Assembly: GCA_963834515.1 (NCBI GenBank)
Contig: CAWICB010000007.1
Coordinates: forward strand, 1,612,001 to 1,676,000
DNA: 64,000 nt
Direction: 5' to 3'
Source of the DNA: RYN-230 sp963834515
GTDB lineage: Bacteria > Actinomycetota > Actinomycetes > Streptosporangiales > Streptosporangiaceae
Shown here one piece after another: positions 49,499-58,076 of the stretch. Each line of letters opens with the position of its first letter. Positions within the stretch are counted from its first letter, which is position 1. The notes under the pieces are model-generated. The model searched no databases. It saw only the letters and a list, made by a program, of their open reading frames with translations, and was not told where the DNA came from. The translations under genes and the position numbers were made by a program.

Positions 49499-50411
49499 GG
49501 GCTCCTCCTTCGGTGGGCCAGCCGGGCGGCTGGTCACCAGCACGACGAACCGGGGGCGCCCGGATGGACACCCCGGCGGATAACCGCGCGGCCCGGCCGG
49601 TAGCCAGCAGGCCCTGGTAGTCGAGCTGGCAGGCGGCGCAGCTGCCCAGGTGCACCCGCACTGCGGCGAGTTCCCGGCTCGGATCGCCACCGCCCAGCTG
49701 CACCGCGACGTAGCTGTCCACCTCCTGGAACGTGACCTCACAGCCGGGATCTCCCGGGGTCACGTCCAGCATGCCAGCCAGGCCGCTGGGCCAGGCCTGC
49801 GGCAGCGAGCTGAGCGGGCCCGGATCATGGCCGTCCGCGGCCAGCCGCTCAGCCAGCCGGCGCCGCGCCTCGAACAGGGACTTGTAGATGGCGCTCCGCG
49901 ACGAACCGGACTCCAGGGCCAGCACGTCGATCGGCACCCCGGCCAGCAGCACGGCCTGGAATACCCTGCGCTGCTGCCCGGTAAGGTCCTGCTCGATGCC
50001 GGAGCGCAGCGACCTGAGCACCCGGTCCTCAACCGCCGCGCCCGCGGCCAGGCCGAAGCGGCCCGGGAGCTGCGCCGTCCACTCCCCCGCGGCGGCGGCC
50101 GGCCACGCGCCGGCCCGCCATTGCTGCTGGGCGATCTTCGCGGAGACCTCAGCCAGCACGAACTTGGCCGCCCAGATCGGGAACGGTGCCTGGCTGCGCT
50201 CACCCAGATCAGCGATGACCGCGGCCAGCGCACCCGCCGCGGCCTCCCGGGCCAGCGAGCCTGGCTCCGGGCTGCCCGGCGGCAGCTGGTCATGCCTGCG
50301 GCCCAGTTCCTGGCGGGCGGTCCGCAGCAGCAGGTCCTGCAGCCGGGCCGCTGCCTCCCCGGCCTGCCGCCCGGCCCCGCTGAGCTCGTCCGGCCAGGCC
50401 ATCACGACCAT
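49467..50411 (-). CDS. ECF sigma factor fused to an anti-sigma-like zinc finger
   Basis: Residues 1-205 are an ECF sigma factor. FPIWAAKFVLAEVSAKIAQQ ends region 2, and LTGQQRRVFQAVLLAGVPID with SGSSRSAIYKSLFEARRRLA is region 4. Residues 225-290 then read CEVTFQEVDSYVAVQLGG followed by VRVHLGSCAACQLDYQGLLA, the H-x3-C-x2-C zinc site of anti-sigma (ZAS) proteins. In other genomes these are usually two genes; here an in-frame Met at the junction (AGMLDVTPGDPG) hints at a recent fusion or an internal start. The fused finger could act as a built-in redox or ligand switch. It is co-transcribed with the DGPF gene, which it overlaps by 32 bases. Confidence 0.8.
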   Translation of the reverse strand: MVVMAWPDELSGAGRQAGEAAARLQDLLLRTARQELGRRHDQLPPGSPEPGSLAREAAAGALAAVIADLGERSQAPFPIWAAKFVLAEVSAKIAQQQWRAGAWPAAAAGEWTAQLPGRFGLAAGAAVEDRVLRSLRSGIEQDLTGQQRRVFQAVLLAGVPIDVLALESGSSRSAIYKSLFEARRRLAERLAADGHDPGPLSSLPQAWPSGLAGMLDVTPGDPGCEVTFQEVDSYVAVQLGGGDPSRELAAVRVHLGSCAACQLDYQGLLATGRAARLSAGVSIRAPPVRRAGDQPPGWPTEGGAHEVHAADLRG

Positions 50412-50469
50412 GATTGCGGAAAGTCGGGCGCCGCGCCGTCCAGTCTTACCGCCACCCGGCCCGGGACCT

Positions 50470-50492
50470 GCTAGAGACCTGGCTAGAGACCT
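50470..50492. repeat. GCTAGAGACCT direct repeat in divergent promoter
   Basis: GCTAGAGACCT occurs at 50470-50480 and 50482-50492, a 12-bp period, in the 205-bp region between the fused sigma factor and the acyl-CoA ligase. The sequence is AT-richer than its surroundings. It may be a binding site for a direct-repeat-recognising regulator. No other gene lies in this interval. Confidence 0.45.
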
Positions 50493-50616
50493 TGGGCCCT
50501 GGTGAGCGCAGTGACGGTACACACAACCTGACAGTAGGTGAACCGGGCCTGACCGGCAGGGCATCACCGGCCGACGCAGGCCTGGTGGCCTGGAAGGCAA
50601 CTGCCCGGAGGCTGTG

Positions 50617-52113
50617 ATGGATGACTTGAATTCTGTGTTCCAGCGGGCCGTCGCCCGGCACGGGGACCGCGCGGCGATCCGCCTGGATGATCTGGTGCTG
50701 AGCTACGCGGAACTGCGGGACGCCGCCCGCCGGGCGACCTCCCTGCTGGCCGCGGCGGGGGTCGAGCCCGGCGACCGGGTGGGCATCATGCTGCCCAACG
50801 TGCCCGCGTTCCCGATCGCCTTCTACGGCGCGCTGGGCGCCGGGGCCATCGTGGTCCCGGTGAACCCGATGCTCAAGAGCCGTGAGATCGCTTACTACCT
50901 GCGTGACTCCGGGGCCCGGGTGCTGCTCGCCTGGCACCCGGTGGCCGGCGAGGCGGCCATGGGCGCGGCCGAGGCCGGCGCCCGGGTCATCAAAGTCGAT
51001 GACCCCGACGCGGCTGGTTTGCTGGCCGGGCTGGCGGCCACCCCAGCGCGGGCCGCCGAGCCCGCGGCCGATGCGGTGATCCTGTACACGTCGGGAACCA
51101 CCGGCCAGCCCAAGGGCGCGGAGCTCAGCCACGCGGGGATGGCCCGCAACGCGGCGCTCACCGCGGAGACCCTGATCTACACGGCACCGGGCCAGGTGGT
51201 GATGGGCTGTCTGCCGCTGTTCCACGTGTTCGGGCTGACCTGCGCGCTGAACGCGTCCATCGCCGGCGGCAGCACGCTGACCCTGCTGCCCCGGTTCGAG
51301 CCGGGCCAGGCGCTGCAGATCATCGCCCGGGACAAGGTGACGATCTTCGAGGGCGTGCCCACCATGTACGCCGCGATGCTGCATCACCCGGACGGCGCAC
51401 AGGCTGACACTTCGTCGCTGCGCGTCTGCATCTCCGGCGGGGCGGCCATGCCGGTCGAGGTCATGCGTGGCTTCGAGGCGGCCTACGGCTGCATGATCCT
51501 GGAAGGGTACGGGCTGTCCGAGACGTCTCCGGTGGCCTCGTTCAATCACCCGGACCGGCCCCGCAAGCCGGGATCGATCGGCACGCCGGTCCAGGGGGTG
51601 GAAATGCGCGTCGTGGACGAGCAGGGAGCCGACCTGCCACCCGGCCAGGTCGGTGAGATCGCGATCCGCGGGCACAACGTGATGACCGGCTACTGGGGTA
51701 ATCCGGCCGCCACCGCGGACGCCATTCCCGACGGCTGGTTCCGCACCGGTGACCTGGCCCGGGTGGACGAGGACGGCTACTTCTTCATCGTGGACCGGAA
51801 GAAGGACCTGATCATCCGGGGTGGCTACAACGTGTACCCACGCGAGGTCGAGGAGGTCCTCTACGAGCACCCGGCCGTGGCCGAGGTCGCGGTCATCGGC
51901 ATCCCGGACGCGGACCTCGGTGAGGAGATCGGTGCGGCCGTGAAGCTCAAGCCCGGGATGACCGCCGAGCCAGCTGAACTGCGCACGTTCGTCAAGGACC
52001 GGCTTGCCGCCTACAAGTACCCACGGCGCGTCTGGATCGTGCCTGAGCTGGCCAAGGGGCCGAGCGGTAAGATCCTCCGCCGTGAAGTCAGGTCGCCTGC
52101 GGAGGCCCCATGA
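50617..52113 (+). CDS. AMP-forming long-chain acyl-CoA ligase (FadD-like)
   Basis: A 498-residue adenylate-forming enzyme with all core motifs: AVILYTSGTTGQPKGAELSH (P-loop), GCLPLFHVFGLTCALN, ILEGYGLSETSPVASFNHPD, DGWFRTGDLARVDEDGYFFI, DRKKDLIIRGGYNVYPREVE and catalytic lysine in GPSGKILRREV. It should activate a fatty or aromatic acid to the CoA ester. ATG 50617 is preferred over GTG 50614. It is followed, with an ATGA overlap, by the PHA-depolymerase-like pseudogene, so the original operon probably handled polyhydroxyalkanoate or medium-chain acids. Confidence 0.93.
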   Translation: MDDLNSVFQRAVARHGDRAAIRLDDLVLSYAELRDAARRATSLLAAAGVEPGDRVGIMLPNVPAFPIAFYGALGAGAIVVPVNPMLKSREIAYYLRDSGARVLLAWHPVAGEAAMGAAEAGARVIKVDDPDAAGLLAGLAATPARAAEPAADAVILYTSGTTGQPKGAELSHAGMARNAALTAETLIYTAPGQVVMGCLPLFHVFGLTCALNASIAGGSTLTLLPRFEPGQALQIIARDKVTIFEGVPTMYAAMLHHPDGAQADTSSLRVCISGGAAMPVEVMRGFEAAYGCMILEGYGLSETSPVASFNHPDRPRKPGSIGTPVQGVEMRVVDEQGADLPPGQVGEIAIRGHNVMTGYWGNPAATADAIPDGWFRTGDLARVDEDGYFFIVDRKKDLIIRGGYNVYPREVEEVLYEHPAVAEVAVIGIPDADLGEEIGAAVKLKPGMTAEPAELRTFVKDRLAAYKYPRRVWIVPELAKGPSGKILRREVRSPAEAP

Positions 52114-52441
52114 CGGGAAGCAGCGCGCCGGGTGCACACACCATCCAGCACGTTGAGGCCGGCGGCCAGCGGCTGCGGGTATCGGTGCGCCACGGGGAGC
52201 AGCGGGACCGGGTCCCGCTGCTGGTGATCAACGGGATCGGGGCCAGCCTGGAAGAGCTCCAGCCGTTCGTGTAAGCGCTGGATCCCGCCCTGACCGTGAT
52301 CCGGTTCGACGCGCCCGGGGCGGCCATCTCGGCCTGGTCACCGAGTCCGCTCACCTCGCCCCGGTGATCGAGCGGTTCCTCCATCCGGCCCGCCCGCACG
52401 GGCGGCGGCCGGGCCGGTTCCGGCACTGGCCGGCCGCCTAG
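52110..52441 (+). pseudogene. Alpha/beta hydrolase (PHA-depolymerase-like), collapsed
   Basis: The first 50 codons (EAGGQRLRVSVRHGEQRDRV, LLVINGIGASLEELQPFV) match the N-terminus of intracellular polyhydroxyalkanoate depolymerases. They then hit TAA at 52271, after which the same frame continues recognisably as ALDPALTVIRFDAPGA. From 52322, in another frame, GHLGLVTESAHLAPVIERFL is the C-terminus of the same family and carries the catalytic His. The middle of the protein, including the nucleophile serine, is deleted. Start and ribosome site (GGAGG) are intact and overlap the ligase stop. This is a genuine dead gene: no single indel can explain it. Confidence 0.8.
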
Positions 52442-52459
52442 CCACCGGCACCGGGCCGG

Positions 52460-53014
52460 TCAGCCAGCGCTGGGCACCGCGGCCTGGTGGGCCAGCATGG
52501 CCCCCCAGGCCCGGGCGCGGCGGAGCTCGCCGTCCTGCAGCGGGCCTTCGGCGCCGGTCACGTAGAAGCCCTCCGGGTCCGCAGCGAGCTGGTATCCGCG
52601 CCGCCTGAGCTGGCGCGCGGCCGACCGCGCCGCCCCACCCGCCAGCGGGTAGCTCAGCCGGGTGTCGAATGCCGCGGCCCAGCCGCCATATTGCGCGGTG
52701 GGCAGGCCGTCCAGCCACTCCCGGATACCAGGCCCGGCCGCGCCCGGCTCGGGCGCCCGGTGCGGCTGATCAGCTGCCTTATGCCCGGCCTGCAGGCCCT
52801 GCTGCCGGGTGCGCGGTGAGCTCATCCGCAGGGTGTGCGTGGGCCCGCCCACCACGAGCAGGCCAACGCCGCCCAGGTCAGCTGGCGGTATGGCGCCCAC
52901 CCCGGCCACGGTCACGCGGGCCGCCGGATCCGCCTCCCGGATGCCGCCGGCGATCGCCTCGGCGACCGCGTGAGTGTTGCCGAACATGCTCTCGTAGACC
53001 ACTGCGATGTCCAT
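52460..53014 (-). CDS. Flavodoxin-domain protein
   Basis: The 184-residue protein begins DIAVVYESMFGNTHAVAEAI, the phosphate-binding loop of flavodoxins (S/T-x-x-G-N-T), and has VGLLVVGGPTHTLRMSSPRT, the second FMN loop. GGWAAAFDTRLSYPLAGGAA and a C-terminal helix with ARAWGAMLA follow. It binds FMN and probably supplies electrons to an oxidoreductase, or acts as a quinone reductase. It stands alone, convergent with the depolymerase remnant. Confidence 0.88.
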   Translation of the reverse strand: MDIAVVYESMFGNTHAVAEAIAGGIREADPAARVTVAGVGAIPPADLGGVGLLVVGGPTHTLRMSSPRTRQQGLQAGHKAADQPHRAPEPGAAGPGIREWLDGLPTAQYGGWAAAFDTRLSYPLAGGAARSAARQLRRRGYQLAADPEGFYVTGAEGPLQDGELRRARAWGAMLAHQAAVPSAG

Positions 53015-53117
53015 AGCTCCTCCTAGCTCGGTCGGTGCTAGGCGCCGTCACTGCCAGCCTCGGCCAGGCCGCCCCGGCTGGGTCAGGCCCACAGGTCCCG
53101 GCCGGACGGGCCCGAGG

Positions 53118-54524
53118 TCACCTCCGGCCCTGGAGCAGGTCCGCGACGGTGACGATGCCGGACCGGATGGCACGCTCGCCGAGGTTGCCGAACCCGAGGA
53201 CGAGCTGCGGCGGCGTGACGTCCCCCGACGAGCGGTAGGCGCTCATGCCGTACAGCCCGACCGACCGGGCCCGGGCGGCCGCGACGACCGCCCGTTCGCC
53301 GGGCTGGCCGGGCAGGTGGGCCACGGCGTGAAAACCGGCCGCCAGCCCGGTCAGCCGCACGGCTGGGGCGTGCTGGGCCAGCGCGTCCACCAGGACGCCG
53401 CGCCGCTGCGCGTAGCGGGCCCGCATCCGGCGCAGGTGCCGGTCGTACCGGCCGGACCGGATGAGGGTGGCCAGGGCGAGCTGATCCAGCGTGGGCGTGC
53501 CGCGGTCCTGGACCGCCTTGCCCGCGGCTACCGGCCCGGCCAGCGCGGGCGGGCAGCAGATCCAGCCGAGCCGCAGCGCCGGGGCCAGCGACTTGCTGAC
53601 CGTGCCGAGCGCGGCGACCCGGTCGGGGGCCAGGCCCTGCAGCGCACCGACGGGTTCCCCGTCGTAGCGGAACTCAGCGTCGTAGTCATCCTCGATGATC
53701 ACTGCGTCGCGCTCGGCGGCCCAGCGAACCAGCTGCCGCCGCCGCGCCGCCGTGAGCACCACCCCGCTGGGCCACTGGTGGGCCGGGGTGAGGACGCACG
53801 CGCGGGCCCCGGTCGCGGCGAGCCGGTCCACGTCGATGCCTGCTTCGTCCACCGGGACCGGGACAGCGGCCACCCCGGCCGCCGCGGCGGCCGCGGTGAC
53901 GGTGCCCGAGTAACCCGGGTTCTCGACGGCAACGTCGCGGATCCCGGACTGGGCCAGGGCCCGCAGCACCAGGATGAGGCCCTGCGCGAAACCGGTGCAG
54001 ACCACGATCCGGTCCGGGTCGGCGGCCGCGGCCCGGACCCGGCGCAGGTAGGCGGCCACTACCTCGCGCAGCACCGCGCTGCCGCGCGGGTCGCCGTAGT
54101 CGAGGGCCGCGTTGGGCGCGCCCCGGCAGGCTTCCCGCACCGCCCAGGCCCAGTCACCGCGCGGGAAGCTGGCCAGGTCAGGTACGCCGGAGGCGAAGTC
54201 CACCGCCAGCCGCGGCGGGGCGGCCGGGGCGGTGGCGGCGGGCGGCAGGCCAGCCCCGGCCGCCACCCGGGTCGCCGAGCCGGCCCGGGTGGCCAGGTAG
54301 CCCTCGGCTTGCAGCTGGGCGTAGCAGTCCTGCACCAGGCCGCGGGACAGGCCGAGCTCGCGGGCCAGTTCCCGGGAGGACGGCAGCCGCTCGCCGACCG
54401 CCAGCCGCCCGTCCCGGATCGCGTCCCTGAGCTGGCGCTCGACCTGGGCGCGCAACGGCTCGGCCACGCCACGGTGCACCGTAAGGGGCAGCTCCGGGCC
54501 CAAACCGGACCACTCAACTGGCAT
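53118..54524 (-). CDS. MocR-family regulator (GntR HTH + aminotransferase domain)
   Basis: The 468-residue protein has an N-terminal GntR winged helix (LRDAIRDGRLAVGERLPSSR, then ELARELGLSRGLVQDCYAQL) and a fold-type-I aminotransferase domain with PLP lysine in LGTVSKSLAPALRLGW. DYGDPRGSAVLREVVAAYLR and VENPGYSGTVTAAAAAAGV match as well. MocR proteins sense PLP or amino compounds; PdxR and GabR are the best-known members. It is divergent from an MFS transporter with 47 bases between them, making the transporter the likely target. Confidence 0.92.
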   Translation of the reverse strand: MPVEWSGLGPELPLTVHRGVAEPLRAQVERQLRDAIRDGRLAVGERLPSSRELARELGLSRGLVQDCYAQLQAEGYLATRAGSATRVAAGAGLPPAATAPAAPPRLAVDFASGVPDLASFPRGDWAWAVREACRGAPNAALDYGDPRGSAVLREVVAAYLRRVRAAAADPDRIVVCTGFAQGLILVLRALAQSGIRDVAVENPGYSGTVTAAAAAAGVAAVPVPVDEAGIDVDRLAATGARACVLTPAHQWPSGVVLTAARRRQLVRWAAERDAVIIEDDYDAEFRYDGEPVGALQGLAPDRVAALGTVSKSLAPALRLGWICCPPALAGPVAAGKAVQDRGTPTLDQLALATLIRSGRYDRHLRRMRARYAQRRGVLVDALAQHAPAVRLTGLAAGFHAVAHLPGQPGERAVVAAARARSVGLYGMSAYRSSGDVTPPQLVLGFGNLGERAIRSGIVTVADLLQGRR

Positions 54525-54571
54525 GGAATTGGAGCTTACCGGTGATCCGGTTGCCGCCTAGCGTCAGCGGC

Positions 54572-55802
54572 ATGACTACTACCTCGCGGCTGGCGCCCCC
54601 TCCCGGGGTGCCCGCTGGCCTGGCCCGGTACCGGGCGGCGCTGCGCACCCCCGGTGCGCTCGGGTTTGCCGTGCCGGGTGCGGTCGGCAGGCTGCCGATG
54701 GGCATGCTCAGCCTGGCCCAGGTGATGCTGGTGGCCGCGGTCACCGGCCGGTACGCCATCGCCGGGGCGGTAACCGCCGCGGGAGCGGTGCTGTTCGCGG
54801 TGCTGACCCCGCGTGCGGCCCGGCTGGCCGACCGCTACGGGCAGGCCCGGGTGCTGCGCCCGCAGGCGGTGGTCTTCGCGGTGGCCACGGCGGGCTTCGC
54901 CGGCTGTGCCCTGAACCGGGCGCCGGACTGGGCCCTGCTGCTGACTGGCTGCCTGAGCCGGGGAACGATGCCCTCGCTCGGCCCGATGGTGCGGTCCCGG
55001 TGGAGCGCGCTGCTGGCCGGCTCGGCCCTGCTCGACGCGGCATTCTCGGTCGAGGGCATCGCCGACGAGGTCATCTTCGTCACCGGGCCGGCCCTGGTGG
55101 TCGCGCTGGCCACCGGGTTCCGCCCGGTCACCGGTGTGCTGATCACCGCGGCGCTGGGCGTCGCCGGGGTGGCCGGGCTGACCCGGCAGCGGCGCACCGA
55201 GCCGCCCACGGTACCCGCCCGGCGCGGCGCCGGTTCCGTACTGCGCAGCCGTGGCCTGCGCGTACTGGCCGCCATGCATATCTGCCTGGGCGCGCTGTTC
55301 TCGGCCGTGGACCTGGCCACGATCGCGTTCGCCCAGCAGCACCACGCCCGGCCGCTGGCCGGCCTGCTGCTCGGGCTGTACGGCCTGGGCAGCGCGGCCG
55401 CCGGGGTGTGGTACGGGAGCAGGCAGTGGAAAGCCGCAGAGCCGGCCCGGCTGCGGGTGGCGCTGGTGGCCGTGGTGGCGGGCACCGTGCCGCTGGCGTT
55501 CGTGCCCGGCCCGGGCTGGATGGCCGTGGCCCTGCTGGCCGCCGGGCTGGGCATCTCCGCCACGCTGACCAGTTCCTACCGCCTGGCCGGCCTGATGGTC
55601 CCGGCCGGGCAGCGCACCGAGGGAATGTCCTGGCTGACCACGGCGGCCTCGGCCGGCGCCGCGGCCGGGGCGCCGCTGGCCGGCGCTGATCGACCTGGGC
55701 GGCGCCACGCCCGGCTACCTGTTCGCTTCCGTGGCGGGCCTGCTCGCCGTGACCATCCTGCTGTTCATCCGCCGCGACCTCGGCTCGGCGGCGGACGGCT
55801 AG
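54572..55802 (+). pseudogene. MFS transporter, apparent frameshift near the 3' end
   Basis: This major facilitator protein has about 12 helices. The loop-2/3 motif is AARLADRYGQARVLRP, and the later part runs through SWLTTAASAGAAAGAPLAG. From about 55681 the last helix, GYLFASVAGLLAVTILLFIR with RRDLGS, continues in a different frame to the natural stop at 55802. The indel is net one extra or two missing bases. Everything else is intact, so it may be functional if the frameshift is a sequence error. It is divergent from MocR and probably exports or imports the compound MocR senses. ATG 54572 is the preferred start. Confidence 0.82.
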
Positions 55803-56269
55803 CTCCCGGGGCTGACGTGGTGGCCCGGCGCTGGCGGGGAGGCGGCGGCTGCGGCGGCCAGGCGCTCACCCTGGCGCTTGTGATACCGGCCGTCAGCCGG
55901 CCGTCCAGGCGGCCGGCGCAGCGGCCACCGCGTAGGGCAGCACCTGGGGATGACCAGCGCGGTGCCGGTCAACGTATTCGGCACGATGACCACCCGGGCC
56001 ACGGCCTCGGCCAGGTAGGCGGTGCCCCATGCCGTGGTGATGACCCGGAAGACGCGCCGGAAGCCCGGGTACTGCCACCGGCCGGTGAACTCGCGGCCCT
56101 GCCGGGTGCCCGGGCCGATGAACTCCATAGCCAGCCGGTACATCAGCGGTTTCGGCGTGGCCAGCGAGCCCGGGCAGATTAGGCCGAACACCGCGGTGGG
56201 CACCGACCCCTCGTCCAGCACCAGCCGCGCGTTATGGCTGACCAGCCCGAGCACCGGCCGCGCGATCAC
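55799..56269 (-). pseudogene. Septation-protein-A/VC0807-like membrane protein, truncated and frame-scrambled
   Basis: GLVSHNARLVLDEGSVPTAV, then SLATPKPLMYRLAMEFIGPG and GFRRVFRVITTAWGTAYLAE belong to a family of inner-membrane proteins (VC0807/YciB-like). The usual first 80-100 residues are missing. After TALVI the frame shifts: VLPYAVAAAPAAWTAG is encoded one base over, and then DGRYHKRQGERLAAAAA returns to the original frame, so two compensating indels are needed. It starts at GTG 56269, coupled by GTGA to the gene before it. Probably a pseudogene, or badly sequenced. Confidence 0.6.
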
Positions 56270-56606
56270 ACTACGACGCTGCCGCCGCCGGCGGTCCGGG
56301 CCGCGGAATGCGCGCTGATGATCGCCGCGCCCCGCCCGGGCCGTCCGGGGTGATGAACGGCCGGATGTGCTGGCCGATGTCCAGGACCAGGCCGGTGCTC
56401 TTGGGCGGCCGGTCCGGGTCGAGGCTGGCCCAGTAGCGCAGCGTGGTGCTGCCCCAGATCCGGCCCGACCCGGTGAACGTGCCCACGTTCACCAGGCGGA
56501 CGGGGCGGATAGCGCGGTACGGAATGCGCTTCGTGCCCCACGGGAAGCAGTACCCGCGGATCAGAATGGCGTCCGCCGTGCGCTCGATCGAGCGGTCCCG
56601 GTACAA
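56266..56606 (-). pseudogene. PH-like-domain hypothetical protein, frameshifted near the end
   Basis: MYRDRSIERTADAILIRGYC followed by FPWGTKRIPYRAIRPVRL and GRIWGSTTLRYWASLDPDRP is a small beta-rich, PH-domain-like protein recurrent in actinomycetes. The final helix (AAIISAHSA) is in a different frame from GQHIRPFITPDGPG, with the break in a C/G-rich run near 56328-56340. It ends by overlapping the start of the septation-protein-like gene. Function unknown. With the neighbouring two genes it forms a run of three frameshifted genes. Confidence 0.6.
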
Positions 56607-56814
56607 AGCACTCCTCGCTCCTCCGTCCTGCTATTCCGTCTCGTTATTGTCCGTCCGGCGGCCGGGCCCAGGCATGGCCAGCCCCCGGCAGAGCTGGGCT
56701 CCCGGCGCGGCCTGCGCCGCGACAGGAAGTCCCGGGATGCGCGGTTTCATGCGCTCCGGGCAGCCCGGCGCGGCACGGTCGTTTTTCCGGCAGAATGTGT
56801 GATTCTGGATTCCC

Positions 56815-58053
56815 GTGAGCTGGAATGTCCCTGGCTATGACCGGCGCTGGAATGCGGATTCGCGCCGCCTCCTGCTCGCTGTGGCCACGGTGGTGCTGAT
56901 TTTCGTCGGGCTGATGGTGGCCTGGGTCGGCCAGAACGCGGCGGCCGCACTGTCCGGGACGCCCGGGGTGGCCTGGGCACTGTCCCCCGCGTCGAACACG
57001 GTGGCGGTCCGGCTGACCCGGGGCGCCGGGCCGTCCGGCCGCCAGATCCTGGCCCGCAGCCATCTCGTGGTGTCCGGCGCCGGGACGCCGCGGCGGTCCC
57101 CGGATGGCGGGCTGGTCCGGATACCCGTCGCTCCCGGCACCCGGGCCCAGCTGCTGGTCCAGGTGGACGGGCCGCGCCCGGAACACCGCACGCTGGCCGT
57201 GGCCATGCCGCCGGCGCTCCGCGTCACCCGGTCCCGGCGCGCCGCGTCCGGCCTGCTCGTCTCGCTGTCCGGGCCGCTGCGCCGCCAGCCGTCCCGGCCG
57301 CTGTGCGGCCAGGACCCGGTCAGCTTCCCGGGCCCGCGGGTGGCCGCGGTGGCCAGCGGCCCGGCGGTGTGCCGCGCGGTGCTGCGGGTCACCGCCCGGG
57401 ACGGTGAGCAGGCCGCGGCCCGGGTGACCATCCCGGCGCTGCGGGCGATCCCGCTGTACTCGTTCGCCAACCCAGCCCACCGGGCCATCTACATCACCGT
57501 GGACGACGGCTGGACGCCGAGCGCCAAGGTACTGGCCATCATGAGGGCGACCCACCTGCCGGTGGTCGCGTTCCTCATCCAGGAAGCCGCGCAGCAGCAC
57601 CTGGCGTACTGGCGGGCGTTCGTGGCGGCCGGCGGGACGGTCGGCGACCACACCGTCTCCCACCCGAACCTGACCAAACTGTCCCTGCGCGAGGCCACCG
57701 CGCAGTGGGGGCGGGCCCGGCTGGGCCTGGGCCGGCTGCTCGGCCGGACCCCGGTGATGGGCCGGCCGCCCTACGGTGCGTTCGACCGCACGGTCGAGGT
57801 GGCGGCGTACCGCGGCGGGCTCAAGGCCCTGGTCGGCTGGAGCGCCACCATGACCAGCAGCGGCCTGCAGACCTGGGACGGCCGGCGCCTCGAGCCGGGT
57901 GAGATCGTGCTGCTGCACTGGGTGCCGGGCCTGGGCCAGCAGCTGGCCCGGCTGCTCCGGATCATCCACGCCCAGCATCTGAACCCGGCGCCGCTGACCC
58001 CGGCCGATTTCGCCGGCGTCGTGCCGCAGCGCCGCTCGCTCGACGGGGACTGA
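56815..58053 (+). CDS. Membrane-anchored polysaccharide deacetylase
   Basis: The 412-residue protein has an N-terminal signal anchor (RRLLLAVATVVLIFVGLMVAWV, residues 17-38). A beta-rich region (to about 205) with one Cys pair follows, then a NodB domain. The motifs are YITVDDGWTPS with Asp230/Asp231, GDHTVSHPNLTKLS with zinc ligands His279 and His283, and RPPYGAFD. All catalytic residues are present, so it should deacetylate a cell-wall or capsular polysaccharide outside the cell. The start is GTG 56815. It is monocistronic and followed by acdS. Confidence 0.88.
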   Translation: MSWNVPGYDRRWNADSRRLLLAVATVVLIFVGLMVAWVGQNAAAALSGTPGVAWALSPASNTVAVRLTRGAGPSGRQILARSHLVVSGAGTPRRSPDGGLVRIPVAPGTRAQLLVQVDGPRPEHRTLAVAMPPALRVTRSRRAASGLLVSLSGPLRRQPSRPLCGQDPVSFPGPRVAAVASGPAVCRAVLRVTARDGEQAAARVTIPALRAIPLYSFANPAHRAIYITVDDGWTPSAKVLAIMRATHLPVVAFLIQEAAQQHLAYWRAFVAAGGTVGDHTVSHPNLTKLSLREATAQWGRARLGLGRLLGRTPVMGRPPYGAFDRTVEVAAYRGGLKALVGWSATMTSSGLQTWDGRRLEPGEIVLLHWVPGLGQQLARLLRIIHAQHLNPAPLTPADFAGVVPQRRSLDGD

Positions 58054-58076
58054 CCGGTCGCGCACCGGCGGCTAAG

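Noticed and set aside
53007..54545. A 512-residue plus-strand frame opposite MocR, and a similar 563-residue frame opposite the acyl-CoA ligase
   Set aside because: Composition is low-complexity and the opposite strands hold complete, motif-bearing proteins.
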